This document shows, piece by piece, positions 46,024-54,459 of a stretch of 64,000 nt of DNA. Each line of letters begins with the position of its first letter. Position 1 is the first letter of the stretch. Source of the DNA: Streptosporangium sp. NBC_01755 (lineage in GTDB: Bacteria; Actinomycetota; Actinomycetes; Streptosporangiales; Streptosporangiaceae); assembly GCF_035917995.1 (NCBI RefSeq), contig NZ_CP109131.1, forward strand, positions 2,108,001 through 2,172,000, read 5' to 3'. The notes beneath the pieces were generated by a model. That model did not search any database, was not told where the DNA came from, and saw only the letters and a list, made by a program, of their open reading frames with translations. The position numbers were made by a program, and so were the translations under genes.

Positions 46024-47063
46024 TCTCCTGGGAACAGGTCGTGCAGACCGCCCAGAGCATCGCGACGGTACAGGAGCACGACGGCGGCATCCCGTGGCCC
46101 GAGGGACACGTGGACGCCTGGAACCACATCGAGTGCCTGATGGCGATGAGCGTGGCGGGGCTGACCGATCCCGTTCGCCGGGGGTACGACTGGCTGGTCC
46201 GCACGCAGCGGTCCGACGGCTCCTGGCCGATGAAGCTGGTCGGGGGCCAGGCCGTCGAGCAGGGCGGGGAGTCCAACCACGCCGCCTACATCGCGGTCGG
46301 CGTCTGGCACGAGCTGCTGGTGAGCGGGGACAAGGACTTCGCCCGGCGGATGTGGCCGACGGTCCGGACGGCACTGGACTTCGTGGTCGGCCTGCAGACC
46401 ACCCGGGGCGAGATCGTCTGGGAGCGCGCGGCCGACGGCAGGCCCGCCGGGTACGCGCTGCTGACCGGCTGCGCCTCCATCCACCAGGGCCTGCGCTGCG
46501 GCGTGCTGCTCGGCGAGCACCTGGGCGACCCGCAACCCGACTGGGAACTGGCCGCCGACCAGCTCGGCCACGTGCTGGCCGCCCACCCCGAGGCGTTCGC
46601 CGACAAGAGCCGCTTCTCGATGGACTGGTACTACCCGATCCTGGGCGGCGCGGTGCGCGGCCCGGCCGCGCGGGCTCGGCTGGCCGAGGAGTGGGACACC
46701 TTCGTGGAACCGGACCTCGGCATCCGCTGCGTCTCCGACCAGCCCTGGGTGACCGGCGCCGAGACGTGCGAGCTGGTGCTCACCCTCGACGCGCTGGGCG
46801 ACCGGGATCGGGCGCGGAGACTCTTCTCGGACATGCAGCACCTGCGGCACGAGGACGGCTCCTACTGGACCGGCTGGCAGTTCGTGAACGAGAAGTGGTT
46901 CCCCCACGAGCACTCCGCCTACACCGCGGCCGCGGTCGTGCTCGCCGCCGACGCGCTGAGCGGGCACACCTCCGCCGCGGGCATCTTCCGCGACGCGGGC
47001 AAGTACCTGACCGACCGCCCCACCGCCGCCTGCGGCTGCAGCCACACCCACTCCAGGAGCTGA
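46020..47063 (+). CDS. Prenyltransferase/squalene-cyclase-type alpha-alpha barrel protein
   Basis: 347 residues with repeats of the terpene-cyclase/protein-prenyltransferase toroid (Q-W type): LVRTQRSDGSWPM, a WNHIECLMAM helix, and HEDGSYWTGWQFVN. The second half ends in CGCSHTHSRS. I see neither the DxDD motif of class II cyclases nor an obvious catalytic aspartate cluster, so its activity is not established. Coupling to a methyltransferase and a GT4 gene suggests action on the same glycosylated or isoprenoid product. Similar trios occur in other actinomycetes, as I recall. Confidence 0.78.
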   Translation: MISWEQVVQTAQSIATVQEHDGGIPWPEGHVDAWNHIECLMAMSVAGLTDPVRRGYDWLVRTQRSDGSWPMKLVGGQAVEQGGESNHAAYIAVGVWHELLVSGDKDFARRMWPTVRTALDFVVGLQTTRGEIVWERAADGRPAGYALLTGCASIHQGLRCGVLLGEHLGDPQPDWELAADQLGHVLAAHPEAFADKSRFSMDWYYPILGGAVRGPAARARLAEEWDTFVEPDLGIRCVSDQPWVTGAETCELVLTLDALGDRDRARRLFSDMQHLRHEDGSYWTGWQFVNEKWFPHEHSAYTAAAVVLAADALSGHTSAAGIFRDAGKYLTDRPTAACGCSHTHSRS

Positions 47064-47147
47064 CCTCCCGGCCTCCGGCCACGACATCGGCCGAGGCGTC
47101 GGCGTTTTCTTTGCACGGAATCAGAAACACGGTGCTTGAAGGGCTGA

Positions 47148-48662
47148 ATGCGGCTCACTACGTTCGGGTCCGTGAGTAATGCGGAGGGCACTCGGACGGT
47201 AGCTCAGAGCGATGACGTCGAGACGGCCGGCACGGAGGCCCGTACGGAGGCCCGTACGGAGGCCGGCGCTGGAACCGGCACAGGAACCGACACGGAGCCC
47301 GGCACCGGGGGCATCCCGGACAGCACCCCGGACCCGCCGCTCCTCACCCCCTCGGACCTCGTGCCCCCTCCGAACCTTCCGGTCCCCCCGTATCCGCCGG
47401 AACCCGCGGGCTCGACCGGCCACCCGAAACCCGCGGGCTCGACCGGCCACCCGAAACCCGCCGAGCACCCGGCCCTGCCGGGATCGCCCACCTCACCCGA
47501 GCCCTCGTGCCCGCGGGAGTCATCGGCTCCCTCCCCCCTGCCGAACTTTTCCGGGACCGGCTTTCCGGGGCCTGACTTTCCGGGGCCTGACTTTTCCGGG
47601 ACCGGCTTTCCGGGGCCTGACTTTTCCGGGACCGGCTTTCCGGGGCCTGACTTTTCCGGGACCGGCTTTCCGGGGCCTGACTTTTCCGAGCCGAGGGTGT
47701 CGGCTCCGGAGGCGCCGGCGCCGGCGCCCAGGCCGAAGGGCGTGGCCCGGCTGCTCCGGCAGAACCCCGCCCGGGTGGGGTTCGGAGTGCGGCGGTTCCG
47801 GCTGGGGCCGGCGCGCGAACGGCTGGAGGGCGCGGAGCGGTCGTTCACCGCCGGGTTCAACGCGGTGCTCTCCGGGGAGGCCGAGCGAATCGACGACCTC
47901 CAGGAGGACCTGCGCGGTTTCGCGTACGAGGGCGCGGGCATGGCCTGCGCCACCCTCGACGTTCTCACCCTCACCGGCGGGCGCCGTCTGCGGGAGTTGC
48001 TGAGCGGGCAGGGGATGCGCTATCCGCACCTCATCCACATGGGCACCGGCCGGGCGTACGCCCGCATGCGGCTACGGCCGATGTGGGGCGTCCGCTCCGT
48101 GCACCCGCTGCTGCGCTGGCTGGCCCACGACGGGTTCGGCTTCCACCAGGGTTTCTTCTCCGCGGACCGTACGGTGGGACGCCAGCGCACGGCGGGGCTC
48201 ATGGATCGGACCCGGAGAGCGATCTTCGATCAGGGACTGGGGCGGATGCTCTGGTTCCACGAGTGCGCGGGGGCGGGCGACGTCGTGCTGCGCATCGCCG
48301 AGTTTCCCGCGGGACGCCGCGCCGACCTGTGGAGCGGCGTGGGTCTGGCCGCCACGTACACCGGGGGCGCGAGCACCGCGGACCTGGGGCGGCTGGCCTC
48401 GGCCGCGGCCGAGGACGGCTTCCGCGCCCACCTCGCCCAGGGTTGCGCCTTCGCCTGCGCCTCCCGGCTGATCTCGGCCGTCGTCCCCGAGCACACCGTC
48501 GCCGCCGCACCCGTGCTGTGCGGGGCCGAGGTGGACGAGGCCGCGGGCTGGACCGACACCGCGCTCGTCGCGCTGGGCCACAACGCGCACAGCGGCGACC
48601 ACTACCAGGCCTGGCGGGCGGGAATCCGGAAGGCCTGGGCACGACGCGACCGCAATTCATGA
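47148..48662 (+). CDS. DUF1702 protein (enediyne-cluster accessory family) with repeat-rich N-terminus
   Basis: 504 residues. The C-terminal ~310 residues from VARLLRQNPARVGFGVRRFR fit DUF1702, including FTAGFNAVLSG, AYEGAGMACATLDVL, GTGRAYARMRLRP, HDGFGFHQGFFS and GHNAHSGDHYQAWR. DUF1702 proteins occur in enediyne clusters beside UnbV and UnbU, and their function is unproven. The first ~190 residues are Pro/Gly-rich with PGPDFSGTGF repeats and are unusual for the family. Start ATG 47148 has AAGGG four bases upstream; a start near 47740 would give the normal family length. Confidence 0.82.
   Translation: MRLTTFGSVSNAEGTRTVAQSDDVETAGTEARTEARTEAGAGTGTGTDTEPGTGGIPDSTPDPPLLTPSDLVPPPNLPVPPYPPEPAGSTGHPKPAGSTGHPKPAEHPALPGSPTSPEPSCPRESSAPSPLPNFSGTGFPGPDFPGPDFSGTGFPGPDFSGTGFPGPDFSGTGFPGPDFSEPRVSAPEAPAPAPRPKGVARLLRQNPARVGFGVRRFRLGPARERLEGAERSFTAGFNAVLSGEAERIDDLQEDLRGFAYEGAGMACATLDVLTLTGGRRLRELLSGQGMRYPHLIHMGTGRAYARMRLRPMWGVRSVHPLLRWLAHDGFGFHQGFFSADRTVGRQRTAGLMDRTRRAIFDQGLGRMLWFHECAGAGDVVLRIAEFPAGRRADLWSGVGLAATYTGGASTADLGRLASAAAEDGFRAHLAQGCAFACASRLISAVVPEHTVAAAPVLCGAEVDEAAGWTDTALVALGHNAHSGDHYQAWRAGIRKAWARRDRNS
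47546..47680 (+). repeat. 30-bp tandem repeat in DUF1702 gene
   Basis: Four 30-bp units plus one half unit (CTTTTCCGGGACCGGCTTTC at the start of each), encoding decapeptides like FSGTGFPGPD. The frame is preserved. Confidence 0.85.
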
Positions 48663-48753
48663 CCGCGGCTCGAAGGATCGGTGCGGGCGATGCCGGACCA
48701 CGCCACGGCGATCCGATCTCGGCCGAAATCGTCACCTGCGGCTCGAAGGGGCG

Positions 48754-50811
48754 GTGAAAGCGATGTCAGGGGTTCGCAGGTACGCGGCGGGAGCCCTCGC
48801 CCTGATCGCCGCCGCCGCCGGATGGAGGCTGACCGGCCTGCCGGACACCTCGGTCGCGGAGACGTCGGCCGACTTCTCCTTCCACGCGAGGCCGCTCGGG
48901 CCGCCCTCGGGACCCGGTGACCGCACCCTGCGTCCGGTCGCGGCGGGCTACACCGGGCTCCAGGGCTGGGTGTCGTCGCTGGGCGCCGGGGTGGCACTGT
49001 TCGACGTGGACAACGAGGTCGTCGCCGACGACCTGTGCCTGGTCGATCCCCGCCATGACACGGTGACCGTCAGGCAGGCACCGGGGACGCCCCGGGGCTA
49101 CCGGCCGTTCACACTGGTCCCCCCGGAACGCAGGCGGTACGAGGCGCCGACCGGCTGCCTGCCCGCCGACCTCGACCAGGACGGCTGGCAGGACCTGGTC
49201 GTCTACTACTGGGGCCGCTCCCCCTCGCTCTTCCTGCGCGTGCCCGGGGTGCCCCCCTCAGGAACCGCCTTCCGCCACCGCGCGCTGACCACGGAGCCTG
49301 AGATCTGGAACACCAGCGCCGCCACGACCGGTGACTTCGACGGGGACGGCCGCCTCGACCTGGTCTTCGGCGACTACTTCCCCGACGGCGTCCGGGTGCT
49401 GGGCGACGATACCTCCAACGACGGCGTTCCCAAGGACGGTGCTCCCAAGGACGGTGCTCTCAACAAGAGTGACCCCAACGACGGCGACCCCGGCAGCGCG
49501 GTGATGCCCGACTCGCTGTCCGCCGCCGCCAACGGCGGCGGCGCCCGGCTCTACCTGGCGAGCGGACCGGCGCGGTTCGCCGAGGCCAAGGGGGTGTTCG
49601 ACGAGATCGGGAACGGAGGCTGGACCCTGGCGCTGGGCACCCAGGACCTGGACGGCGACGGGCGGCCCGAGCTGTACCTGGCCAATGACTTCGGCCCTGA
49701 CCGGTTGCTGGTCAACGAGTCGGTGCCCGGCCGGATCCGGTTCACCGAGGCCAGGGGCACCAGGCACCTGACGACTCCCGCCTCCAGGGTCGTCGGCCGC
49801 GACTCGTTCAAGGGCATGGGCGTCGGCTTCACCGACCTCAACGCCGACGGCAGGCCGGACATCCTGGTGAGCAACCTCACCGAGGACTACGCGCTACACC
49901 AGAGCAACTTCGCCTTCGTGTCCCGACCCGGCGACCTGCACGGAGGTCACGCGCCCTACGACGACCTCGGTGAGGAGCTGGGGCTGAGCCGCAGCGGCTG
50001 GTCCTGGGACGTCAAGGCCGCCGACTTCGACAACGACGGCGACGACGAGATCATGCACGCGACCGGGTTCGTCAGGGGTGAGGTCGACCGGTGGGCGCAA
50101 CTGCAGGAGGCGGCGTCGGCGAGCGATCTGTTCCTCTCCCGCCCGGCGCTCTGGCCGAGCATCCGGGCCGGGGACGACCTGTCGGGCCGCGACACCAACA
50201 CCTTCTTCACCAGGGGGCAGGACGGCCGCTACGCGGATGTGGCCCGGCGGGCCGGGGTCGGCGGCGACAGCGACGGCACGGTCAGCCGGGCCTTCTCGGT
50301 GGGCGACGTCGACGACGACGGGCGACTGGACTTCGCGGTCGCCAACCAGTGGTCGGAGTCGGTGCTCTACGGCAACCACGGCCCGACGGCACCGTTCGTG
50401 GGCCTGCGGCCCCGTCTCCCCGCGGGCCCCTGCCCCCCATCCTCCGCACCACGCCCCGGACCGGAGCGGCCCGCCCTGGCCCAACCGGGCCGGACACAGC
50501 TCCAGCCGGCGCGCCGGGAGTGGACACGCCCCGGGCTGACGCGGCCCGCCATCGGGGCCGTCGCCACGGTACGTCTGCCCGGTGGGATCGCGCGCAGCAG
50601 GCAGCTCTACCCCGCCAACGGCCACAACGGCGTCTCCGCACCCGAGCTGCTGTTCGGCCTGGGTGACAACCTGCCCGACTCCCCCGTCCCCGTCGAGATC
50701 TCCTGGAGGGACGCCTGCGGCGGCGCCCGTACCGCGTCGGTGTCCCTGGAGCCCGGCTGGCACCAGGTGCTGCTGGCCGAAGGCCGCGCCTCGGAGATCC
50801 GCCGGCCGTGA
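48754..50811 (+). CDS. UnbV/ASPIC-type FG-GAP repeat protein (enediyne-cluster accessory family)
   Basis: 685 residues. A hydrophobic N-terminal segment (YAAGALALIAAAAGWRL) marks export or anchoring. Many calcium-binding FG-GAP/VCBS loops follow, e.g. DLDQDGWQDLVVYY, DFDGDGRLDLVFG, DLDGDGRPELYLA, DLNADGRPDILVS, DFDNDGDDEIMHA and DVDDDGRLDFAVA, predicting a beta-propeller. The C-terminal ASPIC/UnbV domain reads ARSRQLYPANGHNGVSAPEL. A short DGAPKDGA repeat and a Pro-rich insert interrupt it. Start is GTG 48754 or ATG 48763. The last codons overlap the UnbU-like gene. Confidence 0.88.
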   Translation: MKAMSGVRRYAAGALALIAAAAGWRLTGLPDTSVAETSADFSFHARPLGPPSGPGDRTLRPVAAGYTGLQGWVSSLGAGVALFDVDNEVVADDLCLVDPRHDTVTVRQAPGTPRGYRPFTLVPPERRRYEAPTGCLPADLDQDGWQDLVVYYWGRSPSLFLRVPGVPPSGTAFRHRALTTEPEIWNTSAATTGDFDGDGRLDLVFGDYFPDGVRVLGDDTSNDGVPKDGAPKDGALNKSDPNDGDPGSAVMPDSLSAAANGGGARLYLASGPARFAEAKGVFDEIGNGGWTLALGTQDLDGDGRPELYLANDFGPDRLLVNESVPGRIRFTEARGTRHLTTPASRVVGRDSFKGMGVGFTDLNADGRPDILVSNLTEDYALHQSNFAFVSRPGDLHGGHAPYDDLGEELGLSRSGWSWDVKAADFDNDGDDEIMHATGFVRGEVDRWAQLQEAASASDLFLSRPALWPSIRAGDDLSGRDTNTFFTRGQDGRYADVARRAGVGGDSDGTVSRAFSVGDVDDDGRLDFAVANQWSESVLYGNHGPTAPFVGLRPRLPAGPCPPSSAPRPGPERPALAQPGRTQLQPARREWTRPGLTRPAIGAVATVRLPGGIARSRQLYPANGHNGVSAPELLFGLGDNLPDSPVPVEISWRDACGGARTASVSLEPGWHQVLLAEGRASEIRRP

Positions 50812-51905
50812 ACACCGGCCCGTCCCCCAGGACCGAGAAACCCGAGACCGGGAAACCCGAGACCGGGAAACCCGGGAGACCCGGGATCGGGAGATCCGAG
50901 CCCCGGAGACCCGGGAGACCCGGCCGGAGCCGAGGCAGGGCGCTCCGGCGGTCGGCATGGTCTCTCACCCTCCTCACCGTGCTCGGACACACCGTGCTCG
51001 GTTTCGAGCAGCCCTACCTGGCGCCGCTGGTCGGCGTGCTCACCGGCGTGACCACCGAGTTCGTGCTGGAGACCGTGGAGGCGTGGGCGTGGCGGCGCCC
51101 GGCCCGCTACCTCGGGGTGCCCCGCGACCGGGTCGCCGACTTCTTCCTGCCCTCCTACATCTGCGGCCTGCTCTGCGCGATGCTGCTTTACGGCAACGGG
51201 CACCTGATGCCGACCGCGCTGGCGGCCGGCATCGGCGTCGGCAGCGCGTACGTCTTCCGCGTGCGGGCGCCGGAGGCGGCGAGCGGGGTGAGCCGGACCG
51301 GCCCGGACGCGCCCGGCGCCGCGTTCCTGAACCCGGTGGCCTTCGGGATCGTCGTCGTGCTGCTGCTGTTCCCATGGGTCGGACTCGCCCCCGCCTACCA
51401 GTTCACCGCGTGGGTCTCGGGTCCTTTCGACCTGATCGTGCCGATGGCCGTGCTGGCAGGGGGCATGGCGGCGAACGCCGGAGGAGCCGGAAGACTGCCG
51501 CTGGTCCTGGGCTGGGTGGGCGGGTTCGCCCTGCAGGCGTGTCTCAGGGGCGGCCTGAGCGACGTGTCGACGGTCAGCGCTCTGCTGCCGATGACCGGGA
51601 CCGCCTTCGCCCTCTACACCGGCTATGTGATCACCGATCCGGGCACGTCCCCGGTCAGGGCGCGCGACCAGGTCGTGTTCGGCCTGGCCACGGCGGCGGT
51701 CTACGGGCTGCTCGTCCAGTTCCACGTCGTCTTCGGGCTGTTCTTCGCCCTCGTGATCGTCTGCGCGGGCCGAGAGCTGGGACGGCCCCTCCGCCTGTTC
51801 TTCGGCGGCTCGACGGTGCCGGGCACCCCGTACCGGGAGATCAGCCGATGCCGGGGCCGACCCGTTCGAGCACCCGCAGCGAGCCCTCCTGCCGGACCTC
51901 CCTGA
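50808..51905 (+). CDS. UnbU-like multispanning membrane protein
   Basis: 365 residues. A basic N-terminus with KPETG repeats precedes ~8 membrane helices (LTLLTVLGHTVLGFEQPYLA, PVAFGIVVVLLLFPWVGLAP, VVFGLATAAVYGLLVQFHVV). The pattern and the gene order directly after an ASPIC protein match UnbU of enediyne clusters, which is distantly related to RnfD/NqrB subunits. Start GTG 50808 overlaps the previous stop (GTGA). Its 3' end overlaps the convergent methyltransferase gene by 65 bp, so the last ~20 residues may not be natural. Confidence 0.85.
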   Translation: MNTGPSPRTEKPETGKPETGKPGRPGIGRSEPRRPGRPGRSRGRALRRSAWSLTLLTVLGHTVLGFEQPYLAPLVGVLTGVTTEFVLETVEAWAWRRPARYLGVPRDRVADFFLPSYICGLLCAMLLYGNGHLMPTALAAGIGVGSAYVFRVRAPEAASGVSRTGPDAPGAAFLNPVAFGIVVVLLLFPWVGLAPAYQFTAWVSGPFDLIVPMAVLAGGMAANAGGAGRLPLVLGWVGGFALQACLRGGLSDVSTVSALLPMTGTAFALYTGYVITDPGTSPVRARDQVVFGLATAAVYGLLVQFHVVFGLFFALVIVCAGRELGRPLRLFFGGSTVPGTPYREISRCRGRPVRAPAASPPAGPP

Positions 51906-52488
51906 ACGCGCCGGAGGCGAGCACCCTCTGGTAGACGCGGTACGGCGCCTGCCCGCCCTTGGCCGGGTCCGGGTAGATGTCGTGGAAGGCCAGGACGCCG
52001 CCCGGCATGACGTGTGGCGCCCACCCCTCGTAGTCCTTGGTCACCGGCCCCTCGGAGTGGCCGCCGTCGATGAAGAGCATCGCCAGTGGGGTGTTCCACA
52101 GTCCGGCGACGCGCTCGGACCTGCCGACGATCGCGATGACCTCCTCCTCAAGCCCCGCGGAGGCGATGGTGGTACGGAAGGTGGGCAGCGAGTCCATCTT
52201 GCCGAAGCGGTGGTCCATCAGCGTGGGGTCATGGTGTGCCCACCCGGGCTGGATCTCCTCGGAGCCCCGGTGGTGGTCCACCGTGAAGACGACGGACCCG
52301 GCCTGCCGGGCACCCGCGCCGAGGTAGACCGCCGACTTCCCGCAGTAGCTGCCGATCTCGCAGATCGGGCCGCGCGGGCCGTACTCGACGGCGGTCTCGA
52401 ACAGCGCGACTCCCTCCTGGCGGGGCATGAAACCCTTGGCGTGCTGGGCGGCGTATAACAGGTCGGCGGGCATGGTGGCGATGCTCAT
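51841..52488 (-). CDS. Class I SAM-dependent methyltransferase (CmcI-like)
   Basis: 215 residues. The N-terminal ICEIGSYCGKSAVYLGAGAR is the SAM-binding loop, and MLFIDGGHSEGPVTKDYEGW with FHDIYPDP is typical of the CmcI/methyltransferase-24 group, whose members methylate small hydroxylated compounds or sugars. It is convergent with and overlaps the UnbU-like gene. Its promoter faces the KstR-like box region at 52.5 kb, although the box lies nearer to the opposite gene. Confidence 0.88.
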   Translation of the reverse strand: MSIATMPADLLYAAQHAKGFMPRQEGVALFETAVEYGPRGPICEIGSYCGKSAVYLGAGARQAGSVVFTVDHHRGSEEIQPGWAHHDPTLMDHRFGKMDSLPTFRTTIASAGLEEEVIAIVGRSERVAGLWNTPLAMLFIDGGHSEGPVTKDYEGWAPHVMPGGVLAFHDIYPDPAKGGQAPYRVYQRVLASGAFREVRQEGSLRVLERVGPGIG

Positions 52489-52541
52489 CGCAGCAGACTA
52501 CCCATACCGAACAACATTCCGATTTCCCTTGCCCGACCTTA

Positions 52542-52555
52542 TGGAACGTGTTCTA
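52542..52555. promoter_or_regulatory. KstR-like box upstream of PPOX-ferredoxin-dehydrogenase genes
   Basis: TGGAACGTGTTCTA is an exact TNNAACNNGTTNNA match, ending 9 bp before the PPOX start and 54 bp from the methyltransferase start. It could control both directions. Confidence 0.68.
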
Positions 52556-52564
52556 CTTTGCACC

Positions 52565-53028
52565 GTGAATCAGCGCACCCGCATCGTGATGTCCGACGAC
52601 GAGGTGACGGCTTTCATCAATGAGGCACGGAAGCTACAGCTCGGTACCATCAACCCGGACGGCACACCACATATGGTGACGATGTTCTATGCGTTGACCG
52701 AGGGCAAGATCTCGTTCTGGACCTACGGCAAGGCCCAGAAGACACTCAACATCCAGCGCGACGCTCGGGTGAGCCGCCTGATCGAGGCCGGGGGGAATAC
52801 TCCGACCTGCGCGGCGTACCGGTGTACGGGGTGGCACGGAGGATCGACGACTCCGAGGGCATCCTCGGCATCGGCATGAACGTGGCCAGGCGGATGGCCG
52901 GGATACCCGACGCGGAGGAACTCCTCACGGAGTACGTGGCCTACACCGGCCACAAAAGGGTCGCCTTTGTGGTCGAGCCCACTCGAGTGATCTCCTGGGA
53001 TCACCGTAAGCTCGCCATTCCCGGCTAG
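52565..53028 (+). pseudogene. PPOX-family flavin/F420-dependent protein, frameshifted
   Basis: GTG 52565 opens a pyridoxamine-5'-phosphate-oxidase-like split barrel: AFINEARKLQLGTINPDGTP, HMVTMFYALTEGKISFWTYG and KAQKTLNIQRDARVSRLIEA. At the G6 run 52790-52795 the frame is lost. The expected continuation (YSDLRGVPVYGVARRIDDSE ... VAYTGHKRVAFVVEPTRVIS) is in the next frame and needs one more G. Corrected, the protein is ~155 residues of normal length. It heads a run with ferredoxin and dehydrogenase genes 9 and 11 bp apart. A sequencing error is quite possible. Confidence 0.82.
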
Positions 53029-53037
53029 GAGGCCCGC

Positions 53038-53232
53038 ATGAAAATCAAAGTCGACTATCTGGTCTGCGAGGCCAATGCGATCTGCATGGGACTCGCCCCG
53101 GAGGTCTTCGAACTCGACGACGACGACCAGCTGCACCTGCTGCTGCCTGAGCCGCCGCCGGAGATGATGGACCGCGTCCGGCACGCCGTGCGGTCCTGCC
53201 CCAAAGCCGCACTCTCCCTTGAGGAGAACTAG
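53038..53232 (+). CDS. [3Fe-4S] ferredoxin, P450-type
   Basis: 64 residues. CEANAIC (C-x5-C) near residue 10 and RSCPKAAL near 54 give three cluster Cys, where a fourth is replaced as in single [3Fe-4S] ferredoxins that feed electrons to actinobacterial P450s. A long acidic central loop (FELDDDDQLHLLLPEPPPE) fits P450 docking. AGGAGG sits upstream of ATG 53038. No P450 is adjacent, but the CYP125/142-type enzyme 11 kb away shares the KstR-like box. Confidence 0.92.
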   Translation: MKIKVDYLVCEANAICMGLAPEVFELDDDDQLHLLLPEPPPEMMDRVRHAVRSCPKAALSLEEN

Positions 53233-53243
53233 GAGGACCCCCC

Positions 53244-54326
53244 ATGCGTGGTGCGCTTCTGCATGCCGTCGGCGACGACAGGCTCGACATCCGCGATGAC
53301 TTCACCCTCGCCCCGGTGGGCCCGACGGACGTCCGCGTCAAGGTCAGGGCCACCGGGGTCTGCCATTCCGACCTGTCGGTGATCAGCGGCGTGCTGCCCA
53401 TGCCGCTGCCGGTCATCCCCGGCCACGAGGGCGCCGGAGAGGTCGTCGAGGTCGGCGACCACGTGACCTCGGTACAGCCCGGCGACCACGTCATCATCAA
53501 CTGGACCCCGGCCTGCGGCAGCTGCGCGAACTGCCTGGTCAACCAGCCGTTCCTGTGCATGACCTACGTGATGGACAGCTTCGTCAACGCCCGCTTCCGC
53601 TACGGCGGCGACACCCCGGCGTTCGGCATGGCCGGGTGCGGCACCTGGTCCGAGGAGATCGTCGTGCCCTGGCAGGGCGCGATCAAGGTCGACCCCGACG
53701 TACCCTTCGAGGCGGCGGCCCTGATCGGCTGCGGGATCACCACCGGCGTCGGCGCGGCACTCAACACGGCCAAGGTGAAGGCGGGTTCGACGGTCGCCGT
53801 GGTCGGCGCCGGCGGCATCGGCCTGTCGGTGATCCAGGGTGCCCGCATCTCCGGTGCCACCACGATCCTGGCGATCGACCCCCTGGAGTCCAAGCACGCC
53901 CTCGCCAAGAAGGTCGGCGCGACCCACGCCATCACTCCCGACCAGCTCAAGGACGCGCTCGGCACTCTGACCGGCGGCGCCGGGTTCGATTACGGTTTCG
54001 AGGCCGTCGGCAAGTCCGCCGCCATCATGACGGCCTGGCAGGCGACCCGCCGAGGTGGCGACACGATCGTGGTGGGCGCGGGCGCGATGGACGACAACGT
54101 CCCACTGAGCGCCTTCAGCCTGCTGTTCGAGGGCAAGAACATCCTCAGCTCGCTGTACGGCGGCTCGGACGTCCGGCGCGACTTCCCGTTCTTCGCGGGA
54201 CTCTACAAGGCGGGCAAGCTCGATCTGGAGAGCATGATCAGCGCCCGCATCAAGCTGGCCGATCTCAACGACGCCGTGGCGGCGCTCAGGGGCGGCGAGG
54301 TCCTGCGCCAGATCGTCGTCATCTGA
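53244..54326 (+). CDS. Zinc-dependent alcohol dehydrogenase
   Basis: 360 residues of the medium-chain dehydrogenase family. The catalytic zinc site is seen in GVCHSDLSVISG and PGHEGAGEVVEVG, structural zinc in ACGSCANCLVNQPFLC, and the nucleotide site in AVVGAGGIGLSVIQGARISG followed by ILAIDPLESK. It resembles mycobacterial AdhB/AdhD-type enzymes, including NDMA-dependent forms with bound cofactor. In the sterol context it could oxidise a hydroxylated side chain, but this is inference. It ends a three-gene run under a KstR-like box. Confidence 0.92.
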   Translation: MRGALLHAVGDDRLDIRDDFTLAPVGPTDVRVKVRATGVCHSDLSVISGVLPMPLPVIPGHEGAGEVVEVGDHVTSVQPGDHVIINWTPACGSCANCLVNQPFLCMTYVMDSFVNARFRYGGDTPAFGMAGCGTWSEEIVVPWQGAIKVDPDVPFEAAALIGCGITTGVGAALNTAKVKAGSTVAVVGAGGIGLSVIQGARISGATTILAIDPLESKHALAKKVGATHAITPDQLKDALGTLTGGAGFDYGFEAVGKSAAIMTAWQATRRGGDTIVVGAGAMDDNVPLSAFSLLFEGKNILSSLYGGSDVRRDFPFFAGLYKAGKLDLESMISARIKLADLNDAVAALRGGEVLRQIVVI

Positions 54327-54407
54327 CTCTTTTCAGCGTGGAGACCCCGGGCTTCAGCTCTGGGGAGGAAGTCAAGAACTGAGCACCGTCCCGACCGAGC
54401 CCGCGCG

Positions 54408-54454
54408 CCGGGTCGCCGGGCCGCCCACCTGAGCACGGCGGACCGGTGACCCGG
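54408..54454. terminator. Hairpin between convergent genes
   Basis: 12-bp arms CCGGGTCGCCGG and CCGGTGACCCGG (one wobble) with a 23-nt loop lie between the dehydrogenase stop and the isomerase stop. It is probably a bidirectional terminator. Confidence 0.6.
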
Positions 54455-54459
54455 CCGCC

